From assembly GCA_047974415.1 (NCBI GenBank), contig JBKECH010000159.1:1-37639 (forward strand): 37,639 bases of DNA, in the 5' to 3' direction. This document shows, one piece after another, positions 15,701-23,617 of this stretch (positions are counted from its first letter, which is position 1; every line of letters starts with the position of its first letter). The notes under the pieces are model-generated. The model made no database searches and was not told the origin of the DNA. It worked only from the letters and a program-made list of their open reading frames with translations. The position numbers and the translations under genes are program-made. This DNA is from JBKEAJ01 sp047974415 (GTDB lineage: Bacteria; Bacteroidota; Bacteroidia; Bacteroidales; Prolixibacteraceae).

Positions 15701-17203
15701 TTAGTCTATCGGCAGCTTGTTGAAAGCATCAATAAATGCCTCGACAGAGGCAGTTACTATATCGGTGTTTGCACCGAAGCCATGATAGATCATGCCTTCG
15801 TGTTCAACCTGCATATGTACCTTCCCAATATCGTCACTGCCTCTTGTAATTGCCTGAATAAGAAATTCCTCAAGGTTAATTTTTCTATTTACAATGTTCT
15901 TAACAGCCCTTAGAGCAGCATCGACAGGACCGTTTCCTTCAGCAGATTCAAAAAAGGTCTCGCCTGCTATGTTTAGCTTCACGGTTGCGGTTGGCAAGAC
16001 GCCTTTGCCAGAGATGGTTTGTAGGAATACTAATTTAATACGTGCGTCTTTAGTCTTCAGTGTTCCTGCAATGGACGCAAGGTCTTCGTCCTTGATTTCT
16101 TTCTTTTTGTCGGCAAGGTCGAGAAACTTGTCGTATAGCTCGTCTATATTGCTGTTTTTTAGGTTGTAACCAAGAGTTTCGAGGCGATGCTTTAGGGCAG
16201 CTCTGCCACTTCTTGCCGTCAACACTATTGAAGACTCGCTTATCCCAACATCCTTTGGGTCGATAATCTCGTAGTTCTCTCTATTTTTCAGTACTCCGTC
16301 TTGATGTATTCCCGACGAATGGGCAAAAGCATTGCGCCCGACTATAGCTTTGTTTGGCTGAATAGGCATATTCATAAGTGTTGAGACAAGACGACTAGTT
16401 TTGAATATGCTTTGTGTTTTGATATTGGTTTCTATTTGCATAACCTTTTCCCTGCTTTTTAGTGTCATGACCACTTCTTCGAGCGAGGTGTTGCCAGCTC
16501 TTTCGCCAATGCCGTTTATTGTAACTTCTGCTTGTCTTGCTCCGTTAATGATGCCACTGATGGTATTGGCTGTCGCCATTCCTAAATCATTATGGCAGTG
16601 CGTTGATAATATGGCATTGTGTACCCCTTTGACATTGTCTATTAGGTATTTAATCTTTGCGCCAAACTCCTGAGGTAGGCAGTAGCCTGTTGTGTCGGGG
16701 ATGTTTATCACTGTTGCTCCTGCTTTTATTACAGCTTCTACTACCCGTGCCAGATATTCGTTGTCGGAGCGACCTGCATCTTCGGCGTAGAACTCCACGT
16801 CTTCAACGTACCTCTTTGCGTACTTTACGGCTCTAACGGCGCGTTCAAGTATTTCGTCTTCGTTGGAGTTGAGTTTGTGTTTGATGTGATATGGTGATGT
16901 GCCTATTCCTGTGTGTATTCTGCCTTTCTTGGCGAACTTGAGGGCTTCGGCAGCAGCATCAATATCCTTCTCAACGGCTCGTGTTAATGCGCAGATGGTT
17001 GGCCACGTTACAGCTTTAGAAATTTCCACCACCGATTTAAAATCTCCAGGACTAGAAACAGGGAATCCAGCCTCTATTACGTCAACACCCAGATGTTCAA
17101 GTGCTTTTGCCACTTCAATTTTTTCAATTGTGTTTAACTGGCAGCCTGGGACTTGCTCGCCATCTCTTAGGGTTGTGTCGAAAATGTACAATCTGTCGCT
17201 CAT
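15701..17203 (-). CDS. leuA: 2-isopropylmalate synthase
   Basis: Condenses acetyl-CoA with 2-ketoisovalerate, the committed step of leucine synthesis. The 500-residue product has FDTTLRDGEQVPGCQL (catalytic Arg-Asp), EAGFPVSSPGDF, STHCHNDLGMATANTI (metal-binding HxH), NGIGERAGNTSLEEVVM and AFAHSSGIHQDG. From about residue 390 it carries the C-terminal leucine-sensing domain (AGETFFESAEGNGPVDAALRAV, EGMIYHGFGANTDIVTASVEAFIDA), so feedback inhibition is expected. Citramalate synthase is an alternative, but the length and motifs favour LeuA. An attenuator with leader peptide precedes it. Confidence 0.93.
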   Translation of the reverse strand: MSDRLYIFDTTLRDGEQVPGCQLNTIEKIEVAKALEHLGVDVIEAGFPVSSPGDFKSVVEISKAVTWPTICALTRAVEKDIDAAAEALKFAKKGRIHTGIGTSPYHIKHKLNSNEDEILERAVRAVKYAKRYVEDVEFYAEDAGRSDNEYLARVVEAVIKAGATVINIPDTTGYCLPQEFGAKIKYLIDNVKGVHNAILSTHCHNDLGMATANTISGIINGARQAEVTINGIGERAGNTSLEEVVMTLKSREKVMQIETNIKTQSIFKTSRLVSTLMNMPIQPNKAIVGRNAFAHSSGIHQDGVLKNRENYEIIDPKDVGISESSIVLTARSGRAALKHRLETLGYNLKNSNIDELYDKFLDLADKKKEIKDEDLASIAGTLKTKDARIKLVFLQTISGKGVLPTATVKLNIAGETFFESAEGNGPVDAALRAVKNIVNRKINLEEFLIQAITRGSDDIGKVHMQVEHEGMIYHGFGANTDIVTASVEAFIDAFNKLPID

Positions 17204-17222
17204 AACTATTATTATTTATTCT

Positions 17223-17258
17223 AATTAAAAATGCCATCCTCGTTCGAGAATGGCATTC
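17223..17258 (-). terminator. leu operon attenuator terminator
   Basis: On the minus strand AATGCCATTCTCG pairs with CGAGGATGGCATT (one G-U pair), closed by a very short loop and followed by TTTTT. It ends 20 nt before the leuA ATG. The 5' arm can pair alternatively with the end of the leader peptide gene. Confidence 0.9.
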
Positions 17259-17296
17259 TATGTTTTATCGCAGTTTAATATACATCATGCCATTCT
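17247..17296 (-). promoter_or_regulatory. leu antiterminator pairing
   Basis: Minus-strand AGAATGGCAT (17287-17296, last codons of the leader peptide) is exactly complementary to ATGCCATTCT (17247-17256), which is the 5' arm of the terminator. The two pairings are mutually exclusive, as attenuation requires. Confidence 0.85.
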
Positions 17297-17353
17297 TACT
17301 GTGTAAATCAGCAGTAGTACGAGCTCTAGTGTATGCAAAAATGCAGTATTCAT
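17285..17353 (-). CDS. leuL: Leucine leader peptide
   Basis: An ATG at 17351-17353 opens a 22-codon frame ending TGA at 17285-17287. The product starts MNTAFLHTLELVLLLIYT and has six leucines (TTG, CTA, CTC, CTA, CTG, CTG), of which the run L-E-L-V-L-L-L-I is made almost wholly of branched-chain residues. The last sense codons AGA ATG GCA form the antiterminator strand. The expected control is that scarce charged tRNA-Leu stalls the ribosome on the Leu run, leaves that strand free and prevents the terminator. Full translation covers it and lets the terminator form. It is too short for ordinary gene finders and rests on codon content plus the downstream structures. Confidence 0.87.
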   Translation of the reverse strand: MNTAFLHTLELVLLLIYTVRMA

Positions 17354-17376
17354 TATTATTATCTGTTATTTCGATG

Positions 17377-17407
17377 CAAATATGGCAATAATTATTATAA
17401 AAACAAA
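17377..17407 (-). promoter_or_regulatory. leu operon promoter
   Basis: On the minus strand TTTG (17404-17407) is followed after 19 nt by CATATTTG (17377-17384), which matches TAnnTTTG except for the first base. Transcription would start about 15-20 nt before the leader peptide ATG. Confidence 0.65.
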
Positions 17408-17938
17408 TTATTTAGATGGTTATTTTGTGAGAATAATAAATGGGTTGGCTTGCTAATTGTTTAGATGTTGTCATATCAGGACTTTAGGTGATGTCTTGTG
17501 TGTTTCTGTTTTTCGATGATGCTTCTATTTTAGGGTGTTACTTACAATCTTTGATTTATAGTCAACGTTTTCTGACATTTGTAGCCGTAGAAATAAAGTC
17601 TAAAATAGGAGTTAGCATAATGATCGAATATATGCATTAGCTGACCTGATGCGTGCTCCAATCTCTTCAAAACAAGCACTTCGCTGGCTTTTGTTTTGCT
17701 TACCGTGGCGGTGCTGCGCTTTGTTCGCCAAAACCCTTGTTTTATTGAGTTTGAAATACTCGCTACGGCGTTCCAGTGTAAAATCTGAGTTAATAGAATT
17801 AAGTTTTGAATTGCAACTGCGCTAATGCTTAATAGAGTATTGGAATTATAAAATCGGCACTTGAAAACGTTATAATCTTATGTCAAAAATTGATGGTGAT
17901 AAATTTGGTAGTTGATTTATCGGGATTTTACAAGGGTC
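17408..17938. other. Intergenic region upstream of the leu leader
   Basis: A 530-bp stretch with no gene seen. The first 210 bp have only weak patterning. Repeat A copy A6 follows at 17622-17791, then about 150 AT-rich bases before the end of the beta-propeller gene. Confidence 0.6.
17622..17791 (-). repeat. Interspersed repeat A, copy A6
   Basis: Full-length copy in minus orientation. From the minus 5' end it reads AACTCAGATTTTACACTGG, AACGCCGTAGCGAG, AATAAAACAAGGGTTTTGGC, AGCACCGCCACGGTAAGC, AAACAAAAGCCAGCGAAG and TTGTTTTGAAGAGATTGGAG, ending near CAGCTAATGCATATATTCG. Confidence 0.8.
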
Positions 17939-19090
17939 TTAAAATCTAACTCTATATTTAACTATAACAGGGTTGTCGTCTTCTTTCAGATTGGAAACTA
18001 AATTACTAATTTTAGGATGTATCTTCTTGTTAGACGCAAGCAATTTCTCGTACTGCTCTAGTATCTGAAAAGGATATAGATAAGAAATAAAGTGTTCATT
18101 TGAGCATCCAACGACTATTCCAGGTAATATCATTTCGGAATTGTCATAAGTATAATCAAATTCACTGCCACATAAAAGTCTTTCATTGCTCCTATCATAA
18201 TAATAAAGGCTTGCTTTATTATTAAAAAAGTATTGAAAATAGCAGTGCAATTCAGTCTCATAAAAAAACAATGCTTTTAAAATCTGGATGCCTACTTCGT
18301 CCATTTTATATTTATCATCGCTAAAACGATGACAATATCGTGCTATTACCTCAGTATCTTTTAATTCGTAAATTGAATCATTTGCAGCAGGGTTGTAAAA
18401 TACTTTTTCTCCCGAAAATGAAAATACATGACCAAAGTGCTTACCGTACAACTCTTTGGGAATAACAAAATATTGGTCAGATTTATTGTTGTAATATTTT
18501 AGTAGTTCATATTGAGTGCCAGAACTTTTCCTAGGTAAGGAAGTAGTTCTTGAAAAGTAGTAAGCTTCTCCTGTATTTGCCATGTAGGTAGGTCTAAAGG
18601 TTTTAATAAATGATGGAATTTCAGAAGTGCTAATATACTCTCCCTTTATATTGTACTTAATAAAATTATTGTATGCGTTCTTTATGCCATGCAAATAACC
18701 ATTATTTATACTACTTGCTACTAAAAAAGAATACTCCCCAGGGCCATTACCAATACTTCCAATGCTATTTATGTACTTGCCATCCATATTAAATCGTAAC
18801 GGAGTGTTTAGTGTTAATTCATCCATCACAATAATGTTGTCTTTATAAAAATGCCATTTTGGTTCTGGACCTACCAAACACACACTGTCAGTTTCAAGCG
18901 GAATATAAGTAACATCATAAAAAAAATTACTAGGTAACTCCAGCCTTTTTTCCCGTTCTGTTTTTTTTGGGATATGAATAGTTACAACATCAACTCCGGT
19001 TCTAGCCTTTGTATTTTTGTTTTCATGTGGTTTCTGCTGGCAGTTTAACAACAAAAGGCTTAATAAGGCTAGTTGTATAAGTTTACTCAT
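17939..19090 (-). CDS. Six-bladed beta-propeller lipoprotein
   Basis: From ATG at 19088-19090 the 383-residue product has a lipoprotein signal (MSKLIQLALLSLLLLNC, lipobox ending L-L-N-C). The body matches the Bacteroidota six-bladed beta-propeller family: PSNFFYDVTYIPLETDSVCLVG at the start, then a blade-like YKDNIIVMDE, RFNMDGKYINSIGSIGNGPGEY, and repeated short strands. The 'G-x-GPGEY' turn after GKYINSIG is characteristic. Such proteins are usually outer-membrane or surface lipoproteins of unknown ligand. An upstream start eight codons earlier would bury the signal peptide. It lies 45 nt after the small cysteine-rich secreted protein gene in the same direction. Confidence 0.82.
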   Translation of the reverse strand: MSKLIQLALLSLLLLNCQQKPHENKNTKARTGVDVVTIHIPKKTEREKRLELPSNFFYDVTYIPLETDSVCLVGPEPKWHFYKDNIIVMDELTLNTPLRFNMDGKYINSIGSIGNGPGEYSFLVASSINNGYLHGIKNAYNNFIKYNIKGEYISTSEIPSFIKTFRPTYMANTGEAYYFSRTTSLPRKSSGTQYELLKYYNNKSDQYFVIPKELYGKHFGHVFSFSGEKVFYNPAANDSIYELKDTEVIARYCHRFSDDKYKMDEVGIQILKALFFYETELHCYFQYFFNNKASLYYYDRSNERLLCGSEFDYTYDNSEMILPGIVVGCSNEHFISYLYPFQILEQYEKLLASNKKIHPKISNLVSNLKEDDNPVIVKYRVRF

Positions 19091-19135
19091 ATGTTTATGT
19101 AATACTAGAAACAATTACTTTTCTTATTTGAGTAA

Positions 19136-19381
19136 TTAACAATCAGGACTTCTCTTGCCACAATTAACATTGTTTGGCCAGTCGCAAGTAAATGCCTCAT
19201 CATTGAAAAGCAAGCCTTCTGAACAATGTCCAATAAACCAATTTTGACCGTCTGGGGAAAGTAGGTATGACGCACAACATTTAGAATGAGCTCTAATAAA
19301 AGCTATGTTTTTTTGTCGACCTGTAAACGACAATGCTATAAAAGCAATCGAGACTAATGATACTTTGATAATATTCTTCAT
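19136..19381 (-). CDS. Small secreted protein with peritrophin-A/CBM14-like domain
   Basis: The 81-residue product has an N-terminal hydrophobic segment (MKNIIKVSLVSIAFIALSF) that looks like an export signal. It is followed by a compact region with six cysteines (35, 36, 53, 66, 74, 81). The stretch HCSEGLLFNDEAFTCDWPNN followed by V-N-C fits the chitin-binding peritrophin-A pattern C-x-x-G-L-x-F-[ND]-x(5)-C-D-W-P-x-x-V-x-C. The usual Y-x-C cysteine earlier in the domain is replaced (Y39-L-L41), while extra cysteines occur at 35 and 81. The N-terminus also resembles small NVEALA-type peptides often found beside beta-propeller genes, but the NVEALA motif itself is absent. It lies between two lipoprotein genes. 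Binding to chitin-like glycans is an inference. Confidence 0.7.
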   Translation of the reverse strand: MKNIIKVSLVSIAFIALSFTGRQKNIAFIRAHSKCCASYLLSPDGQNWFIGHCSEGLLFNDEAFTCDWPNNVNCGKRSPDC

Positions 19382-19401
19382 TTTTTATAATTTAATTAAG
19401 G

Positions 19402-20469
19402 TTATGATGTAACAGCTCCTTTTACTGTAAGGGTGTATCTTTCTATATTGTCATTTGCAATTACAGAAATATTTTTTTGAAAAACACCGTCTTCGCTTCT
19501 TGGAGCAAATGTGATTTCTATCGCTCTCGATTTTCCTGGCATTATTGGAGATTTACCCCATTTGTTAGTTGTACAACTGCATGAAGTAATAATATCATGA
19601 ATAATTGGTGGAGTATCTCCAAAATTAGTACAAGTAAACGTACAAATAGCATCTTTTCTAGGGGAGATTTCACTGAAATCATGTCCTATTTTATCAAAAA
19701 AGAGAACATGATTTTGGGTGGTTTCTGTTATTGTGTGATTAATAATTTGCTTTAATTCACGAATAGGTTCGGCATATATATAGTAAGGTTCTAAAGAATT
19801 AAATTTTAATGCCTTTTCTGCATATAGTTTAGCTTTAACTGAGTCTCTACTTGCTTGATATATTTTACTGATTAAGTATAGATTGCAGAAATATGGCTCG
19901 ATATTTAAAGAGCTAAGAGCATAGTTTAAGGCTGTATTTAAACTATCAACAATGTAATTATTTCTAATTATATTATAGCTCTTTAGTGTATTATTATAAA
20001 CCTGATAGGCTAAACTATCTTTTACGTGTAGATTAATTCTGTAGTTGTCAGTTATTTTGGTTTCTATGCCATTCTGTATTTTATCTAAAAAATCATTTAC
20101 AGTCGTATAACCTTCAAATAAATATTGAATCTCTCCTTTGGGATTAAATACAATGAATGAGGGAAATCCATGTATTTCAAGGATGTGGGACAAATAATAA
20201 TTCTCGGGTTTGCTACAATCAATTTTATTAATTATATATTTGTCATTCATTAAGTCGGCTACATTATTATTAGAAAAAACATTTTCCGAAAAAATGGAAC
20301 ATAAGCTACAGTCATCATAGCCTAGTAACACAAAAGTGCACTTGTTTTCTTCTTTAGCTTTTAAGAGTGCTTCTTCAAGTGACACCTCTAAGACTTTAAT
20401 TCTAATTGATTTTTTACATCCTGATTGTAGAATCGCAAGTAATATTATTGTTGATAGAATTTTTGTCAT
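19402..20469 (-). CDS. Thioredoxin-like lipoprotein with C-terminal DUF1573 domain
   Basis: The 355-residue product has a lipoprotein signal (MTKILSTIILLAILQSGC, Cys18). A thioredoxin-like domain follows at about 28-135, with the redox pair CSLC at 54-57 and a cis-Pro loop in HGFPSFIVFNPKG. The middle (about 140-245) is helical, and one part, ISKIYQASRDSVKAKLYAEKAL, is TPR-like. The last 100 residues form a DUF1573 domain (HDFSEISPRKDAICTFTCTN, then TSCSCTTNKW, PGKSRAIEITFAP). DUF1573 is an Ig-like domain common in Bacteroidota surface proteins. It is first in a three-gene run and could be a disulfide reductase or isomerase for the cysteine-rich neighbour. Confidence 0.82.
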   Translation of the reverse strand: MTKILSTIILLAILQSGCKKSIRIKVLEVSLEEALLKAKEENKCTFVLLGYDDCSLCSIFSENVFSNNNVADLMNDKYIINKIDCSKPENYYLSHILEIHGFPSFIVFNPKGEIQYLFEGYTTVNDFLDKIQNGIETKITDNYRINLHVKDSLAYQVYNNTLKSYNIIRNNYIVDSLNTALNYALSSLNIEPYFCNLYLISKIYQASRDSVKAKLYAEKALKFNSLEPYYIYAEPIRELKQIINHTITETTQNHVLFFDKIGHDFSEISPRKDAICTFTCTNFGDTPPIIHDIITSCSCTTNKWGKSPIMPGKSRAIEITFAPRSEDGVFQKNISVIANDNIERYTLTVKGAVTS

Positions 20470-20750
20470 TATTGTGTTTTTAATTCAGCTTTTGCAAGAG
20501 AGTTAACTTTCTTATTAAAATTAAAAAGCACAACGCATGTTTCGCAGTTCTCTGAAAATCAGCATTTTGCGCTTTTTATTTAAAACGAAAAAACACTTAC
20601 AGCACAAATATACGACAATACTTTAGAAATAAAAAACTTTTCTCCCTAATTCCGCCAGTTTCCTCACCTATTTTAGAGACTGTTTATAATGAAGGGAGTT
20701 TGAGGGGCGAACCTATGTGTTTGCCTCTCTTGGCAAGATTGCATTTTTCA

Positions 20751-20780
20751 TTGATATTCCAATAAAATATATTATCTTTG
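20751..20780 (+). promoter_or_regulatory. rplS promoter
   Basis: TTG at 20751-20753 and TATCTTTG at 20773-20780 (exact TAnnTTTG) are 19 nt apart. The transcript would have a leader of about 75 nt. Confidence 0.75.
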
Positions 20781-20809
20781 CGCTCGAATAAGAAGCAGAA
20801 TATTAATTA

Positions 20810-20847
20810 GCAATCTCTTACACTTGTTTTAGGAGTTGTAATATTGC
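20810..20847 (+). promoter_or_regulatory. Structured rplS leader hairpin (candidate autoregulatory element)
   Basis: GCAAT/ATTGC (20810-20814 with 20843-20847) and TTACA/TGTAA (20818-20822 with 20837-20841) stack with a CTC:T internal loop around a 14-nt apical loop containing AGGAG. It ends 15 nt before the rplS ATG. This resembles ribosomal-protein leaders bound by their own product; that role is an inference. Confidence 0.5.
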
Positions 20848-20862
20848 ACAAACAAACACAAA

Positions 20863-21246
20863 ATGTCGCAAGAGTTAATCAAATTGGTAGAAGATTCTTT
20901 CACCAACGAGGTAAAAGAGCATCCATCTTTTGGAGCAGGTGATACCATTACTGTTCATTACAAGATTAAAGAGGGTAATAAGGAAAGGGTTCAGAACTTC
21001 CGAGGTGTTGTGATTCAGGTTAAAGGAACATCATTGGCGAATCGTACATTTACTGTACGTAAAATGTCGGGAGGAATCGGAGTTGAGAGGATCTTTCCTA
21101 TAAGCTCGCCATTTATCGAACAAGTGGAAATACATAAGCACGGGAAGGTGCGTAGGAAGAGAATTTACTACTTCAGGCAACTTACTGGTAAGAAAGCAAG
21201 GATAAAAGAAAAAAGATACGTTCCTACAAAGGACACAAAGAAATAA
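20863..21246 (+). CDS. rplS: 50S ribosomal protein L19
   Basis: Part of the large ribosomal subunit near the 30S interface. The 127-residue product has the L19 core: HPSFGAGDTITVHYKIKEGNKERVQNFRGVVI, then GTSLANRTFTVRKMSGGIGVERIFP and SPFIEQVEIHKHGKVRRKRIYYFRQLTGKKARI. The C-terminus has a short lysine-rich tail (KEKRYVPTKDTKK). It has its own promoter and leader upstream and a strong terminator after it, so it is probably a single-gene unit. Confidence 0.97.
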   Translation: MSQELIKLVEDSFTNEVKEHPSFGAGDTITVHYKIKEGNKERVQNFRGVVIQVKGTSLANRTFTVRKMSGGIGVERIFPISSPFIEQVEIHKHGKVRRKRIYYFRQLTGKKARIKEKRYVPTKDTKK

Positions 21247-21254
21247 ATAAGAGG

Positions 21255-21278
21255 GAGCTCAGTGGGGCTCTTTTTTTT
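21255..21278 (+). terminator. rplS intrinsic terminator
   Basis: GAGCTC (21255-21260) and GGGCTC (21265-21270) form a 6-bp stem with loop AGTG, followed by eight T residues. It lies nine bases after the rplS stop. Confidence 0.88.
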
Positions 21279-21362
21279 GTGCATAATTTTATGTGTGTGG
21301 ATAGGTGTAATGCTGAAAAATGTGTACCTTTAAACTGTAAAATTACTATATAAACTCAAATT

Positions 21363-23546
21363 ATGAATTGTAAGAATCTGATTTTTTGCACTTTACTGTG
21401 CTTTGCTGTTGCGGTTCCAGACCTTCTGAGAGCTCAGTCTAAAGAATTTACCATAGAGGACGCTGTTTATCCGTACTCCAACAGAGATTTCATGTATGAG
21501 CGATTGACGAGTGTGTGTTGGATGCCTGTCTACGAGGGTTCTAAAAGTCCCACACTCACTTACGTAAAAGATAACAGCATATACGAAGCAGATGTTGCTA
21601 AGGGAAATACAGAAGAACTGATAAGTCTCGACCGCTTGAATCAAATATTTGAGAAAGAACAACTTCCTGAACTAAGAGTGATAAGCTACTTTAAATGCTT
21701 GTCGGGCAACGAATTACTACTAAGAAATAGGAAAAATTTTGTTCTTGTGAATATTTCTAACGATTTGGTGGAAGCCGTTTTAGAGACTTCCGAAAAGTCT
21801 GGTAATATAACCTTGTCGCCAAACGGAAGAGCAGTAGCGTATACAGAGGGAAATTCTTTATTCCTTTCTATGCCTATGAGAAAATCAATACCTATAGCAG
21901 TATCTAATGATGATAATATCATTTATGGGCAGACAGTGTCGCGAAGTGAATTTGGCATAACGGGAGGTATATTTTGGTCGCCACAGTCCTCGTATGTAGC
22001 TTTTTATGAGAAGGATGAGTCAGATGTCGCTGATTATCCTTTGGTAGACTATATGGCAGAGCCTATTGCAAAAGTCGAGAACGTAAAATATCCGATGGCG
22101 GGGCAAGCTAGTGAACACCTGCGACTTGGAGTTTTCGATGTTAAGTCAGGTGATGTGAAATATATGAATATCACTGGCGACTCTGAGCAGTATATAACTT
22201 CAGTGTCGTGGACTCCCGACGAGAAATACATTTTTGCAGGGATATTGAACAGAACGCAAACTCATTTGCAAATGAATAAATATGATGCGCAGACGGGAGA
22301 GTTTGTTCAAACTTTGTTTGAAGATAAATCAGGCACTTATGTTGAGCCTCAGCACTCATTAATCTTTGATGAACATTATACCGACAAAGCTTTTTATTTG
22401 TCGCGTAGAGATGGGTGGTTTCATATTTACGAATATGACTTGAATACATTGGAAGTTAGGCAGTTGACGCGAGGGGAATGGGAAGTGACAGATTTGTTGG
22501 GATTTACAGACGAGGGTAAATATCTAGTATTTCAGGCAACAAAAGAAAGTCCCTTGGAGCGGCATATATATAAGCTGAAAATGAAAAACAACAGTATTGA
22601 GAAGTTGTCATTGAGGGGGACTATGAACAATGCAAAAATCACTAGTGGCTTTAAAGATGAATACGCTTACGTAGAGTCATATAGCCCTGATGTCCCTTAT
22701 GAGGCCTATTCTATTAGGCTAGACAGCAAGAAGCATAGTCAATATCTAAAAACAGACGACTTTCTGAAGGATTATAAAATTGGAGCAAACGAGCTTTTTA
22801 CAATTAAAGCTGCAGACGGCAATACTGACCTGTGGTGTAGGATGATAAAACCTTATGATTTCGATGAGAATAAAAAATATCCAGTTATAGTTTATGTTTA
22901 TGGAGGACCTCATGCACAGATGATTACCAAAGGCTATCGGAACTCTGTTAGAAGGTGGCAATATTACATGGCTAATCAGGGGTATATATTGTTCACTGTC
23001 GATAGTCGGGGCTCTGCTAATCGTGGGGCTGATTTTGAAACAGCTATTCATAAGCGCTTGGGTATTGAAGAAACAAAAGACCAGATGAAAGGAGTCGAAT
23101 ATTTAAAGGCTCTACCCTACGTTGATGCTGATAGGATAGGGGTGCATGGCTGGAGCTATGGCGGATTTATGACCTTGAATATGATGCTTCGTCAGCCCGA
23201 AATCTTTAAGGTAGGCGTAGCTGGAGGTCCAGTTGTCGATTGGCATAAATACGAGGTGATGTATGGCGAGCGCTACATGGGACAGGTGAGCGACAATGCC
23301 GATTGGTATAACAAAAACAATATGACCAAGCATGTCCATCGTTTGCAAGGTAAGCTTATGCTTATTCATGGGGCTCAGGACAATGTGGTGCTACCGCAGC
23401 ATAGTATGCAGTTTTTGCGCGAATGTGTGAGGCAGGATAAACCTGTAGATTTTTTTACATATCCAGTTCACCCTCATAATGTTAGCGGGAAAGATAGAGT
23501 GCACTTAATGCAAAAGGTTACTGATTATTTCCTTGATAATCTATAA
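21363..23546 (+). CDS. S9 family prolyl peptidase (dipeptidyl peptidase IV-like)
   Basis: The 727-residue secreted serine peptidase has a signal peptide (MNCKNLIFCTLLCFAVAVPD, predicted cut after RAQ). Residues about 60-480 form a DPPIV_N beta-propeller, and a C-terminal alpha/beta-hydrolase domain follows. The catalytic triad is visible: Ser598 in GWSYGGFM, Asp673 in GAQDNVV and His705 in HPHNVSGKDRVHL. The propeller carries GIFWSPQSSYVAFYEKDES, a motif region with acidic residues that bind the substrate amino end in DPPIV relatives. It removes X-Pro dipeptides or tripeptides from peptide ends in the periplasm; which one cannot be told. A likely promoter lies in the 85 nt after the rplS terminator. 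Confidence 0.92.
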   Translation: MNCKNLIFCTLLCFAVAVPDLLRAQSKEFTIEDAVYPYSNRDFMYERLTSVCWMPVYEGSKSPTLTYVKDNSIYEADVAKGNTEELISLDRLNQIFEKEQLPELRVISYFKCLSGNELLLRNRKNFVLVNISNDLVEAVLETSEKSGNITLSPNGRAVAYTEGNSLFLSMPMRKSIPIAVSNDDNIIYGQTVSRSEFGITGGIFWSPQSSYVAFYEKDESDVADYPLVDYMAEPIAKVENVKYPMAGQASEHLRLGVFDVKSGDVKYMNITGDSEQYITSVSWTPDEKYIFAGILNRTQTHLQMNKYDAQTGEFVQTLFEDKSGTYVEPQHSLIFDEHYTDKAFYLSRRDGWFHIYEYDLNTLEVRQLTRGEWEVTDLLGFTDEGKYLVFQATKESPLERHIYKLKMKNNSIEKLSLRGTMNNAKITSGFKDEYAYVESYSPDVPYEAYSIRLDSKKHSQYLKTDDFLKDYKIGANELFTIKAADGNTDLWCRMIKPYDFDENKKYPVIVYVYGGPHAQMITKGYRNSVRRWQYYMANQGYILFTVDSRGSANRGADFETAIHKRLGIEETKDQMKGVEYLKALPYVDADRIGVHGWSYGGFMTLNMMLRQPEIFKVGVAGGPVVDWHKYEVMYGERYMGQVSDNADWYNKNNMTKHVHRLQGKLMLIHGAQDNVVLPQHSMQFLRECVRQDKPVDFFTYPVHPHNVSGKDRVHLMQKVTDYFLDNL

Positions 23547-23617
23547 TATCTAAGTCTCATTGAGAAAAGATATGGATGTTAAAACAAAAATACAGAGTGT
23601 TTGTTTAATCTTGTAAT

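Larger units (their letters stand above)
20470..20862. other. Divergent intergenic region upstream of rplS
   Basis: Must hold the promoter of the minus-strand lipoprotein cluster in its left part, where no convincing box was recognised. The right part holds the rplS promoter and leader. Confidence 0.6.

Noticed and set aside
19136..19381. Plain NVEALA peptide annotation for the small cysteine-rich protein
   Set aside because: The NVEALA motif is absent, while the CDWP-x-x-V-x-C pattern fits CBM14 better. The N-terminal resemblance is only general.
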